From contig NC_088299.1 of assembly GCF_032854445.1 (NCBI RefSeq), positions 3,945,001 to 4,009,000 of the forward strand: 64,000 bases of DNA, given 5' to 3'. The translations under genes and the position numbers were made by a program. Shown here piece after piece: positions 49,901-55,040 of the stretch (the first letter of the stretch is position 1; the number at the start of each line of letters is the position of its first letter). This stretch comes from Liolophura sinensis. Taxonomy: Eukaryota > Mollusca > Polyplacophora > Chitonida > Chitonidae. The notes under the pieces were generated by a model, which was not told the origin of the DNA, searched no databases, and saw only the letters and a program-made list of their open reading frames with translations.

Positions 49901-52479
49901 AAAATGTTTGGGCCACTGAAGTACCATGCCAAAGACACCAAACATGACACCCCACACAATCACATTATGCTGACACCGGGTCAAAACAGACATGATTCCG
50001 TGCTCTAACCTCTCAGCGCTGAGCGACAAGCGAGGCAACAGCAAGTACAAAGACTTTTAAAGTCTTTGGTATGACCCGACTCGGGCTTGATCCCGGGGTC
50101 TCCGGACTTGTGTTACTATGGTAGTCACCTTTGCGCAAATTTGCGCACACTTTGTAGAACGGGTCTCATATTTTATTCTGAAGTAAATAAATCGCCTGAA
50201 ACTGACCACATTATCTGTAAAATGTGACAATTTAATATCTTGCCATATATTCCAAAATGCACAGGGTTACTATTCTGAATCACCCCCACAAATCATATTT
50301 CCCGTTTTCCAGTACAGTACTAATCACTTACCAAAATCTTGGACGTTATATTTGTTATTTTATTTATTTCATTGGTGTTTTACGCCATCCTCGTGAAGTT
50401 TTATACACTGTAAAGTTTGACCATTCGGCCACGCATCAAGCGCAAAAGGTAATTCAAAGGGAATACCACACACCTCGGCATCGGACCAACCAGCTAGTAA
50501 TGACATCTGTGTGTATTGCACAGGGCCGAAATACATTCATATTGAGTGGCGGATTTATTTATTTAAGTTGCTTAACGCCCTGCTCAGGATTTTTCTCTTT
50601 TACGATGGCGGTCTGTTTTATGTGTGGAAGAAACCGGAAGCCAAGGCCTAAATCAGCCATCGTTAAACAATCGGCCTCATAAACGCCGTCGCCCTTTTGT
50701 CAATAAGGTCCCGCCAGCAGTTATAGCTGGTGATATTTTTGAAACCAATTATTCAAAAAGAAATAAGAGGAAATATCTAAAGGTCATTTGAAATACTGAA
50801 TAAAAATATAAACGCAGCACTTTTTTGCAATATTTCACAAGATAATGCTGGGATTATTGTCATTATAGTACCCACGGATGGCCATGAGCAAAATCTTGCA
50901 CCAGTGTATATTCCAGTCTCCAAAACCAAACTGTTGTCGATTTCAAGCCTATTCACCATTTTCACCAGTCAGACAGGTGTGGCTCTATCTGTAGTAGTCA
51001 ATGATCTGTCAATTCTTCCCTTCTTGGCACTCCTTCAGGTATATGAAAGGCCACCCCTGCATTATAAGTTCTGCCAAATGACACGATGCCATAGCAGCCA
51101 CAAAACCAACGACAAAGCACCATCTGCATGCTCGACGCTGGCATTACCCTTAGGGCTGTCGACGATTAGTCGTCTCAGAAGACGTCATGAAGAATTCGGC
51201 ACGACAGCTAATCGCCCAACCGCGTGTAAAGACCCCCAACCAAGACCGCCATATTCGCCTCCTACATTTCCGCGACCGTTTCAGGCCAGCCACTGCCAGA
51301 GCTAATGAAACAGTCGGGTTCCGTAATAACAGTTCGGAATGGACTCCGAGAAGAGAATTTGCGAGCTCGTAGACCACTTCACTCCGTATAGACCTTACCC
51401 CTGCGCGACGCTGGAGTTGGCGCGACTGGTTTAACATTCATGTACGCTGGTCTTTGATACGATGGCAGCGTGTTCTGTTTTCAGATGAATCTCGTTTTCA
51501 GTTACACAGAGCCGTTGGGAGGAAGCACGTTTGGCGGAGGATCGGTGAGCAGCCGTCGTGCACAGGGTGCTTGTGTGGGTGGTGATAAGTTATGGCAATC
51601 GCAGTCAACTTCATCCAGGGTAACTTGCATGCGACAATCCATCCCCATGTTGTTGCTGTATGCAGAGCATTTCTACAGGCCGAAAATGTTGCAGTGCTCG
51701 ACAAGCCAGCGCATTTACTTGATATGTTCCCAGTTTAATACCAGCGGGATGTCCTCGACCGGCGGGTTCGTCGGCGACTTCCAGATCCAGATAAAATCGC
51801 GGAGTTGAATTTGGCCCCCACACAGGAGTGGGAAAACATTCCGCAAGTCACAACTGACCAGCTCATCAGGTCTATACGTCGATTATATGTAGCAGTGCAG
51901 CGCGCATTCTGCGGATATACTCGGGGTATTGAAGCGTAGAATTTCCCAAACTGACCCCACTCCCGTTTCCTAACCTTCCTCAGTGTTACCATCGGTTATT
52001 CGTTTTGGAATGTATGGCTAATAGTCCATTCTATGACCCTCTGCAAAACTGTATCAATAGGAATTTGATAACGCAGTTAATTTTATCAAAATATTGGGTT
52101 TTGCGTTTATATTTTTGTTCAGTATAGCTATGCAATGGTTTGTTTTGCAAACTGTAATGATATAAAGACTACATCATAAAGAGTGTTAGTAGCAAAATGA
52201 ACACACGTATTACCGGTGAAATACAGCCACTTAGCTGAGCACTGATTAATTTGCGCGTGTGCAAATGAAAGTAAATACTCACAGAAAACACGCACGTGGT
52301 TGTTGACTGATCGGAATATGCGTAGAAAATGGCGGGAAAGCGAAGTTTGGAAAATGGCTCAACGGTGACAGTATGCGTATCTTCCCAGCAGACTAAGGAT
52401 ACCTTCAAAGGGACCGACCGTCCGTTTTTGAGATTTATGACCACGTGTCCAGATTGGTCTGGTTGGCAGGTAGATGTGT
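13944..52479 (-). CDS. Multi-ZP-N-repeat protein with C-terminal ZP module (34-exon gene model)
   Basis: Predicted secreted or extracellular-matrix protein: nine tandem four-cysteine domains plus a C-terminal ZP module, the polymerisation module of egg coats and other matrices. I assembled it by eye from GT-AG exons. Every junction keeps the frame, with phases 1-0-2-1 repeated nine times and then 1-0-2-1-2-0-1-stop. The repeats add up to 2,982 nt (994 codons) and the ZP part to 806 nt, so about 1,262 residues excluding the unknown N-terminus. Each unit has Cys1 at its start, Cys2 about 25-30 residues on (usually CW), Cys3 at the end of exon A (usually CVF) and Cys4 at the end of exon B (YC). 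The terminal ZP-N shows the same four cysteines and the same phase-0 intron just after Cys3. Family knowledge: ZP-N domains pair Cys1-Cys4 and Cys2-Cys3. Inference: the repeats are ZP-N-like, as in VERL-type egg-coat proteins. The signal peptide exon and a membrane anchor were not found. Confidence 0.85.
14115..14360 (-). repeat. SINE-1 copy, nearly full length
   Basis: Runs from TTATTTGATTGGTGTTTTAC through CATCCGCAGGTTGTTGGCAG to the head (ATTACGCTGGGCTAGCGC). It lies in the last intron of the multi-ZP-N gene. Confidence 0.9.
15037..15079 (-). CDS. ZP module exon 6: last ZP-C cysteine (tentative)
   Basis: This 43-nt exon runs phase 0 to 1, with acceptor TTTTTCAG and donor GTGATT. It encodes NSCSTVPRAPQSSP, which supplies the extra Cys expected shortly after the C-x(n)-C pair of ZP-C. 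The frame fits both neighbours. The donor is weaker than the others, and the exon is short enough to be coincidental. Confidence 0.6.
15604..15760 (-). CDS. ZP module exon 5: ZP-C second half
   Basis: This exon is 157 nt, phase 2 to 0. It begins CGDGQVF and runs through PYFATFKLNGGDQIKFTC to RFAVCTTGSCSG. A Phe-rich strand, then F-x-C, then V-C and x-S-C, is the normal order of the closing ZP-C strands and cysteines. The donor GTGAGT follows Gly directly. Confidence 0.9.
16078..16345 (-). repeat. SINE-2 copy, head replaced
   Basis: GTGAGTGAGTGAGTGGGTGG tail, then GACGGATTTCCACCGCTCTT and GGGTCAACCAGTCGTTGAAC. After 16345 it runs into SINE-3 sequence, not its own tRNA head. Confidence 0.85.
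16362..16805 (-). repeat. SINE-3 copies, one partial and one full
   Basis: Third family, sharing the SINE-2 tail but with its own body: CACCCAGTCAC..TATGCTGACACCGGG and GCGCCAAGCGAGG..CAACAAG. A partial body (16362-16460) is followed by a near full copy (16462-16805) with a tRNA-like head (GGCTTAATGGTTACAGCGTC on the minus strand). Confidence 0.8.
17378..17885. repeat. Minisatellite, 32/35-bp unit, about 15 copies
   Basis: Tandem copies of TTGTATGGTTTAATGATCAT followed by GTGTTTAGTTTC, with or without an extra TTC, which gives 35- and 32-bp versions. Copies are nearly identical, with single changes such as GGTCATG and GATTATG near the ends, which implies recent expansion. It lies in the intron between ZP-C exons 18478-18532 and 15604-15760. 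Confidence 0.95.
18186..18395 (-). repeat. SINE-1 copy
   Basis: Minus orientation with CAAGAATATTTCACTTATAC and GACTTGAACTCACAGGGACC; it ends about 80 bp from ZP-C exon 18478-18532. Confidence 0.85.
18478..18532 (-). CDS. ZP module exon 4: ZP-C core with LI..GC motif
   Basis: This 55-nt exon runs phase 1 to 2. It encodes VLSCEVSNNVTRYDLIRAG, and the following Cys comes from the next exon. The pattern C-E-x-S ... Y-x-L-I-R-x-G-C is the best-known signature of ZP-C. NVT is a potential N-glycosylation site. The donor is GTGAGT. The intron after it contains the 32/35-bp minisatellite. Confidence 0.9.
19460..19614 (-). CDS. ZP module exon 3: linker and start of ZP-C
   Basis: This exon is 155 nt, phase 2 to 1. 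It encodes FLNPQERQHLL..., then NPIHLKLVNVMDDELKE and a G-x-x-x-x-L-like strand (IILGTQTRLKAMYVYPS). This corresponds to the ZP-C opening, where family members have a hydrophobic strand, a short acidic turn and then a conserved Gly. The acceptor TTGTTTGAAG is pyrimidine-poor, but phase 2 joins TG+G into Trp and avoids a stop. Confidence 0.8.
20270..20424 (-). CDS. ZP module exon 2: end of ZP-N (Cys4) and linker
   Basis: This exon is 155 nt, phase 0 to 2, with acceptor TTGTACCAG and donor GTAAGA. It encodes a beta-rich stretch with VNVELGWAEPNNYVIQRH followed by VQTVSCAYNQYG. The pattern I-x-R then V-x-C-x-Y is the hallmark of the last strands of ZP-N. It corresponds to exon B of the repeats but continues into the ZP-N/ZP-C linker, so it is 63 nt longer. 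Confidence 0.88.
20830..21100 (-). repeat. SINE-1 copy, full length
   Basis: Complete from the TTTATTTATTTATTTATTTG tail to the tRNA-like head (GGCTCCGTGGCTCAGTCGGT on the minus strand). Confidence 0.93.
21671..21830 (-). repeat. SINE-2 copy, tail half
   Basis: GTGAGTGAGTGCGTGGGGTT, then GGACGGATTTCCACCGCTCT, then unrelated sequence. Confidence 0.8.
22177..22361 (-). CDS. ZP module exon 1: ZP-N, Cys1-Cys3
   Basis: This exon is 185 nt, phase 1 to 0. Cysteines lie in PHCPDA, ARCRNG and EDCLFY; the exon stops right after CLFY with donor GTAAGC. It occupies the same position, with the same phases, as exon A of the nine upstream units, but its sequence is more typical of the first half of a ZP-N domain. 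It contains the segment VDEVSYSLTSRF, part of which is duplicated as a relic near 23164-23204. Confidence 0.85.
22894..26393 (-). CDS. ZP-N-like unit 9 (three exons)
   Basis: Exon A 26191-26393, exon B 23400-23500, exon C 22894-22922 (203+101+29 nt, 111 codons). Cysteines lie in SDCRPD, LACSNN, NTCVLL and FFCSKR. The linker exon encodes FKTKGPIVK and feeds in phase 1 into the ZP-N exon of the terminal module. The B exon is the longest of the nine. A 41-bp relic of the terminal ZP-N exon lies in the B/C intron. Confidence 0.82.
23164..23204 (-). pseudogene. Relic of the ZP-N exon
   Basis: About 40 bp read GCGTTGATGAGGTGTCCTAC then TTTCTCAGTCGG on the minus strand. This matches the ZP-N exon at 22177-22361, where it encodes VDEVSYSL. 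The cysteine-containing ends are absent, so it is a partial duplicate in the B/C intron of unit 9. Confidence 0.6.
25692..26010 (+). repeat. SINE-2 copy, full length, sense
   Basis: Head CCCGGTTGGCACAGTTGGAA then GAGCGTCCGC (box A-like), body TGGTTGATCCGTATCAGTAT, end ACGACGTTAAACCCCAAGCA. The best-preserved SINE-2 head in the window. Confidence 0.9.
26465..26705 (-). repeat. SINE-1 copy
   Basis: Minus orientation, from TTTATTTATTTGTTTG to GCATTGGTGAGAGGCTCCTG. Just upstream of ZP-N unit 9 exon A. Confidence 0.85.
27028..27435 (-). repeat. SINE-1 copy plus a separate SINE head
   Basis: 27028-27240 holds tail and body (CTGCAGGTTGCTGG). 27345-27430 repeats the head part (ACTCACAGCGACC, GTGCTAGCACGCTAAC), so two fragments or one interrupted copy. 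Confidence 0.7.
27899..30074 (-). CDS. ZP-N-like unit 8 (three exons)
   Basis: Exon A 29878-30074, exon B 29090-29181, exon C 27899-27927 (197+92+29 nt, 106 codons). Cysteines lie in SACRSD, IKCWHG, NACVLH and VYCKAR. The linker exon encodes QPTSPPEVN. Frame upstream of exon A stays open to an ATG at 30156 and mimics a signal peptide. The phase-1 acceptor and the matching phase of linker 7 argue that this stretch is intron pyrimidine tract. Confidence 0.84.
28352..28525 (-). repeat. SINE-1 copy, head missing
   Basis: TTTTATTTGACTGGTGTTTT, then AAGAATATTTCACTTATACG and GTAGGGCCGAAGAGAAAGCC. Confidence 0.85.
30184..30452 (-). repeat. SINE-1 copy, full length
   Basis: Tail (TTTATTTATTTCGCTGG) to head (AATCACTAGTCCACGGAGGC). 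It lies about 110 bp upstream of unit 8 exon A. Confidence 0.9.
31103..33399 (-). CDS. ZP-N-like unit 7 (three exons)
   Basis: Exon A 33197-33399, exon B 32196-32284, exon C 31103-31131 (203+89+29 nt, 107 codons). Cysteines lie in SNCEPD, VRCWYS, ETCVFL and LHCTTR. The linker exon encodes RGIFEPLVH. Exon A carries two sequons (NHT and NSS). Its acceptor is TTGTTGCAG and its donor GTGAGT. The A/B intron holds a SINE fragment and a perfect 28-bp hairpin. Confidence 0.85.
31802..32115 (-). repeat. SINE-2 copy
   Basis: GAGTGAGTGCTTGGAGTCTA, then CCCGAGCCATTATACTGATA and ATTGACCATGTATCTACACT. It ends about 80 bp from unit 7 exon B. Confidence 0.88.
32690..32812 (+). repeat. SINE-1 copy, sense, head missing
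   Basis: GGCAGCAACCTGCGGATGGT, CCTCCCACCATAATCCTGTC, TGAAATATTCTTGAATACGC, then an AATAAAAATAAAT tail. Confidence 0.85.
32869..32928. repeat. Perfect 28-bp hairpin
   Basis: The arms 32869-32896 and 32901-32928 are exact inverted copies around the 4-nt loop CCTC; the core is GTCATATTCAACACAATAT. It is AT-rich and lies in the A/B intron of ZP-N unit 7. The poor continuation outside the arms suggests a small foldback insertion. Confidence 0.8.
33750..34095 (-). repeat. SINE-2 copy, full length
   Basis: From TGAATGCTTGGGGTTTAGCG to the tRNA-like head (ACTGGCCACGATAGCCCAGT then TGGTAGGGC on the minus strand). It lies in the unit 6/7 intron. Confidence 0.9.
34476..36479 (-). CDS. ZP-N-like unit 6 (three exons)
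   Basis: Exon A 36277-36479, exon B 35433-35530, exon C 34476-34504 (203+98+29 nt, 110 codons). Cysteines lie in SSCIPN, ITCADD, GICRLQ and FFCRER. The linker exon encodes KPLTLHRGL. Cys3 is followed by RLQ, not VF, and Cys4 is preceded by FF, not Y, so this is one of the more divergent units. Exon A ends at donor GTATCT. Confidence 0.82.
34605..34848 (-). repeat. SINE-1 copy, full length
   Basis: From TTATTTGTTTTACGCCGTAC to TAACCAGCTGAGCCACGGAG. One block of the middle (GAGCCCGGGGGAAA) is deleted. It starts about 100 bp from the unit 6 linker exon. Confidence 0.9.
36795..37035 (-). repeat. SINE-3 copy, partial
   Basis: GACACCAGACACGACAGTCA, GCCAAGCGAAGCAGCAACAA and TTTTTAAAGTCTTTCGTA mark the body. 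It ends about 60 bp from the unit 5 linker exon. A short SINE-1 remnant (36700-36780) precedes it. Confidence 0.75.
37095..38322 (-). CDS. ZP-N-like unit 5 (three exons, longest)
   Basis: Exon A 38069-38322, exon B 37706-37797, exon C 37095-37123 (254+92+29 nt, 125 codons). Cysteines lie in SQCFAD, VSCMWD, GTCTFR and VYCLQR. The linker exon encodes LEVQPPRVQ. Exon A is about 17 codons longer than its siblings. It has an extended N-terminal segment and a highly charged insert (KEEEARDEGNEHG) between the FYKGG turn and Cys3. An NST sequon lies mid-domain. The exon B donor is the weaker GTCAGG. A plus-oriented SINE fills the A/B intron. Confidence 0.83.
37872..38010 (+). repeat. SINE-1 copy, sense, head missing
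   Basis: GGTCTGCCAGCAACCTGCCG, CGGTTTCCTCCCACC, TACGGCGTAAAACACCAATA and an AAATAAATAAAT tail. It lies between exons A and B of unit 5. Confidence 0.88.
39059..41001 (-). CDS. ZP-N-like unit 4 (three exons)
   Basis: Exon A 40799-41001, exon B 39993-40084, exon C 39059-39087 (203+92+29 nt, 108 codons). Cysteines lie in TSCLPD, LECWLS, GVCVFQ and IYCNTR. The linker exon encodes AQPPEPLVL. Exon A contains a potential N-glycosylation site (NGT) before Cys3. Donors are GTTAGT, GTAAGT and GTAAGT. SINEs and a long SINE-tail palindrome lie in its introns. Confidence 0.85.
39361..39523. repeat. Long near-perfect palindrome made of two opposed SINE tails
   Basis: The left arm (39361-39432) and right arm (39455-39523) pair over roughly 66 bp with only a few mismatches around a 22-nt loop. 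The outer part of each arm is a SINE tail (GGCGTAAAACAC, CAAATAAATAAG). The inner part (AGTAGTTCGTTGAAGACAAT, CCTTCACCAAC) is non-SINE and is duplicated in inverse orientation. Confidence 0.75.
39483..39852 (-). repeat. Two SINE-1 copies in tandem
   Basis: The first (39483-39640) lacks its middle. The second (39677-39852) is near complete, with head CAACTGAGCCAAAGAGGCCC, and starts after a 22-nt T run. Confidence 0.88.
40535..40735 (-). repeat. SINE-1 copy
   Basis: TTTTACGCCCTTCTCCAGAA, GCATTACGGTGGGAGGAAAC and GGAAGCCAGCATGAGCTGGG. It ends about 60 bp from unit 4 exon A. Confidence 0.85.
41399..42849 (-). CDS. ZP-N-like unit 3 (three exons)
   Basis: Exon A 42647-42849, exon B 42017-42111, exon C 41399-41418 (203+95+20 nt, 106 codons). 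Cysteines lie in SSCHPN, VLCHNE, QSCVFN and VTCSAR. The linker exon is only 20 nt and encodes DPPAYR, the shortest of the nine; it still runs phase 2 to phase 1, so the frame holds. The B exon starts IWDIHVEEQ where most units have PW.ED. A SINE tail and a tRNA-like element lie in the A/B intron. Confidence 0.83.
41665..41880 (-). repeat. SINE-1 copy, diverged
   Basis: GGATTTACGCCGTAATTTCA, GGAGGAAACCGGTCAGAGCT, CTGGACTTGAACTCACAGCG. It lies between the unit 3 linker exon and exon B. Confidence 0.8.
42298..42565 (-). repeat. SINE-1 tail joined to another tRNA-like head
   Basis: 42298-42360 is a SINE-1 tail (TTTATTTATTTATTTGATTG). From 42361 the sequence is unrelated but ends in a tRNA-Leu/Ser-like box A on the minus strand (GTTGTGGCCGAGTGGTCAAG). 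It could be a chimeric or fourth SINE type. Confidence 0.5.
44526..47622 (-). CDS. ZP-N-like unit 2 (three exons)
   Basis: Exon A 47399-47622, exon B 45761-45852, exon C 44526-44554 (224+92+29 nt, 115 codons). Cysteines lie in STCEED, IECWFT, ELCVFS and IYCKT. The linker exon encodes YPRKSPNVL, with a TTTCAG acceptor and a GTGAGT donor. Exon A is seven codons longer than the usual 67, with an acidic, Gly/Asp/Tyr-rich stretch before Cys3. Open frame continues past the exon A acceptor, but that part is the pyrimidine tract of the intron. Confidence 0.85.
44595..45160 (-). repeat. Two SINE-1 copies
   Basis: 44595-44780 is diverged (GGTGGGAAGAAAACGGGAAG, GAGGAAGCCAGCATGATCCG). 44960-45160 has CAAGAATATTTCACTTATAC and GGGAGGCTCCTGGGCC. 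Both lie upstream of the unit 2 linker exon. Confidence 0.8.
45520..45674. mobile_element. Short inverted-repeat element (MITE-like)
   Basis: About 155 bp starting TACACTGAAAA and ending TTTTCAGTGTA. The inner arms ATCATCTGTTACATTTAA and TTAACAGATTATTG also pair. It lies in the B/C intron of ZP-N unit 2. Related CAATCTGTTAAATTT-type fragments occur near 29640-29830 and 32585-32675. No clear target duplication was seen. Confidence 0.5.
46150..46262 (-). repeat. SINE-1 copy, tail half
   Basis: TTTATTTAACTGGTGTGTTA, then TATACGACGGCGGCCAGTAT and CCACCGCAGGTT. Confidence 0.8.
46630..46822 (-). repeat. SINE-1 copy, head missing
   Basis: TTTATTTATTTATATTTGAT through GAGGAAGCCAGCATGAGCTG then GACTTGAACT, where it stops. 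Confidence 0.9.
48635..52479 (-). CDS. ZP-N-like unit 1 (three exons)
   Basis: Exon A 52283-52479, exon B 49546-49637, exon C 48635-48663 (197+92+29 nt, 106 codons). Cysteines lie in STCQPD, LVCWED, TTCVFS and LYCDTR. The C microexon encodes the linker TDPPKPVLQ. Donors are GTGAGT, GTAAGG and GTAAGT. This is the first unit I can recognise. A 1.3-kb Tc1/mariner fossil sits in the A/B intron. The exon entering it must end in phase 1; two upstream candidates are listed separately. Confidence 0.85.
48671..49500. other. Unit 1 B/C intron, no repeat recognised
   Basis: AT-rich intron without SINEs. I see no coding potential beyond the flanking exons. Confidence 0.5.
49800..50110 (-). repeat. SINE-3 copy
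   Basis: GCTTGGGGTTTAGCATTGTA, CACTGAAGTACCATGCCAAA, TTATGCTGACACCGGGTCAA and ACAAGCGAGGCAACAGCAAG. The head is diverged. Confidence 0.82.
50355..50690 (-). repeat. SINE-1 fragments
   Basis: A tail (50355-50400, TTTATTTCATTGGTGTTTTA) and a second fragment (50550-50650, TTTATTTATTTAAGTTGC and GATGGCGGTCTGTTTTATG). Confidence 0.65.
50796..52122 (+). mobile_element. Tc1/mariner-type DNA transposon, decayed
   Basis: A 1,327-bp element flanked by TA on both sides (50794-50795 and 52123-52124). Its terminal inverted repeats begin CTGAATAAAAATATAAACGC on the left and CTGAACAAAAATATAAACGC on the right. The interior keeps pieces of a transposase on the plus strand, including a helix-turn-helix-like RRRHEEFGTTA, PNQDRHIRLLHFRDRF, DESRFQLHRA and TQEWENIPQVT, spread over several frames with stops. 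It is a non-autonomous fossil in the A/B intron of ZP-N unit 1. Confidence 0.85.
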
Positions 52480-52932
52480 CTGAAGGACAAGACGCCAGGT
52501 GTGATGTTTAATGTCGTACATCAGAATATCTCGTTTATACGACGGTGGAGAGTAATTTACTTACTATACTGAAACACTTTGAAAACGCATAAACCAATCG
52601 GTGGAACTGAAAACATGTTTATCAGTCCATAAACCACAGAGGAGTATTACCCTCACCAGGAACGTCGTTTATAATTCATAAATGTTGTTTTTGTCTCACT
52701 ATTTCTGTGGCCTCTATAATATTTAAAAAATTCACCAACTTCTATGTTAGGCGTTTCCAAGGAGTATAGCTATAATTTATTTCTTGTTGTTTCGTTACTA
52801 TGCTTCGTAGAAAAAGATTTCAAGTGTTTGACACAGATTCTTACATTAAAACGCAAATATTCAGGTCTGAAATATTTATTTGGAAAAAATTCTGTGACTG
52901 GCCTCTTCCTTGGAAGCTACTTGTATACTCAC

Positions 52933-52959
52933 ATGTCAGATCCTCCAACTCGGACCGAA
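52933..52959 (-). CDS. Candidate 27-nt microexon before unit 1
   Basis: It is bounded by acceptor GTATCTTCAG and donor GTGAGT. In phase 1 to 1 it reads RSELEDLT and would slot between the 53934-53967 segment and unit 1 without a frame change. Two good splice sites and a compatible phase are the only support. Confidence 0.25.
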
Positions 52960-53059
52960 CTGAAGATACCTGTAAAGAAATATGTGTTTTTCAATTTTTT
53001 TTTATACTTTTCCTTATAAAAAAGTCAGAGTCACAATACGGCAAGCTCCTTAATCAATA

Positions 53060-53780
53060 GTTATACAACGGAGTAAATAATTCAATCAGTAATCCGTAGC
53101 AATGCACTTTAAAACTGATGATCTAAGATAATAAGAACAAAAGTATCCTCTCTCACACACAAGAAGACAATACGGCTCCAGTGAAAGCGACACAGCCAGA
53201 TAATCTACTCAGTATGCAGAAGGGATTTGTACTCTTTGAATCCATCATACTGGAATATTTATTTCGTGCGATGTGGTTTCAGACCATACCCAGCTATATT
53301 TCACTTAAGCACCGTCTTCCAAAAGTTGGAGTAGTGAGAAAACCGAGCAAAATTTTGATGAAACAACCTCCCTTCCTGGTACCCAACCACTTCTCATTAC
53401 GTAAAGCCGCAGCCTAAATATCATCGTCTTTATTCCGACGCGTGTGGAATATAAGTCACCAATTCCACGAAGCCATTTTTGACTTCAGTCAGGATTTGAG
53501 ACAGGATTTTTAGAACTAAAGTTTGAACCCAATCAATTTGAACCAATCAACATTAATGTTACCCAAGACTAAAGTGTCAAAATTTAATCTTCCAATGTAA
53601 AAAATTAAGCACTGTGACGAAAGATTTAAATTTTGACTAGAGTCACAAATGGCGTTGTGGAACCGGCCCCTGCCACCGAAGAGCTTAACACCGACATTAA
53701 GCCGTCAATATGGAGGTCCCCATACATTTATTGTCTTAAAAGAATTGTCTTATTGCACAGTAAATAGCCTCAGTCAAGAT
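53060..53780. other. No gene seen
   Basis: AT-rich spacer with one 78-codon plus-strand frame (53181-53417) that has no recognisable feature. Confidence 0.45.
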
Positions 53781-53784
53781 AATA

Positions 53785-53902
53785 TTTATTTATTTATTTA
53801 TTTATTTGATTGGTGTTTTACGCCGAATTCAAGAATATTTCACTTATACGACGGCGGCCAGCATTATGATGGGAGGAAACCGGGCAAAGCCGGGGGAGAT
53901 AA
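53785..53902 (-). repeat. SINE-1 copy, tail half
   Basis: TTTATTTATTTATTTATTTG, CAAGAATATTTCACTTATAC, GGGAGGAAACCGGGCAAAGC. It stops about 30 bp from the candidate 5' exon. Confidence 0.88.
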
Positions 53903-53933
53903 AAACCGGTCAAGATAAGATAAATATACTTAC

Positions 53934-53967
53934 AATCAACAAACAAACGATAGGGATCCAGAACATC
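53934..53967 (-). CDS. Candidate 5' exon of the multi-ZP-N gene
   Basis: A 34-nt segment lies between a strong acceptor-like tract (ten T then CAG) and GTAAGT. One frame reads MFWIPIVCLLI, an ideal signal peptide core, but leaves phase 0, which does not fit unit 1. Another frame reads DVLDPYRLFVD and leaves phase 1, which fits unit 1 but has no Met. It may be real with an unseen partner exon. A SINE ends about 30 bp downstream. Confidence 0.3.
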
Positions 53968-54189
53968 CTGAAAAAAAAAACAGATTAACACTGAGTATTC
54001 TTAAGATTTTAAATAATGCCACAATAAAATGAGATTCCCATCATCACACATCGCATGTGATAGTCTAAATGTGACAACTCAACGTACACTTCGGGTAGAT
54101 TGTGTTATTTATTTATTCTATTCTAATAAAGGTTATTTGATTAAATAAATAAATTACCAATGCAATACATACATCGGTGGTTGGTGTCA

Positions 54190-54272
54190 TTATTATTTTA
54201 CTAGTATTCAACGCTTCACTGAAGAATATTTCGCTTACACGACTTTGGACAACATTATGGTGGGAGGAAAAT
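54190..54272 (-). repeat. SINE-1 fragment
   Basis: GAAGAATATTTCGCTTACAC and AACATTATGGTGGGAGGAAA only. Confidence 0.7.
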
Positions 54273-55040
54273 ATTTATCTTCTAACATCGCCCACCGACG
54301 TAAAGGAAGCTTCAGTCAGGATAGCTCCTTTATTCTTCTCAAACTTGAAATGAGTTTTTTCTCATCATGCCACATAAAAGGTAACTTTCTTCCACATTCC
54401 ATTGTTATTTCATCACGATGGCAAGCTCGCCCAAACAGCGCTCGAAGCCCGATCTTTGCACTGCTACCATATATACCTTGTAACACATATACTGGCCAGC
54501 GCCTCTTGTCCTTTATATTTTGTGCAATACATTTTAAATTCAGGTCATTTTTTGTGACGGATATATTCCTGGCTGGATAACAAACTGGATAAATATTGGA
54601 GTAGTGGGAATCCAGTTACAGTCTCACACTCTGATACAGACAAACCCAACAGAAGCTCAAATTAAGAATAGCCATAACAAAAAAGAACCAACAATAACTT
54701 TGTTAAGTTATGTGTCAAACTAGTAATTTCTTACACCAAAATGTTACAGCACAGCCCACTCTACGGTATAGGCTATTTTGATTTAAGTTTAAATTTAATT
54801 GCTTTCTTCAAACAATGGGTTGCGCCACAAATTTGTTCGATTTTATGGAATGGCAAAGCGTACACCGTAGATCAGAAAATGATGTAAATTTGTGAGCCTG
54901 TTTGTTTATAGTTTTCACGGTTTCGGAGTTGTATCTGGTGTAATGATTGCTTCCTTAATCACAAAAATAAAAATAGAATCGCACGAAACAATTTTATATT
55001 GTTTTCTCTCAGTATTAAATAACGTATTTCTCAACTATTA

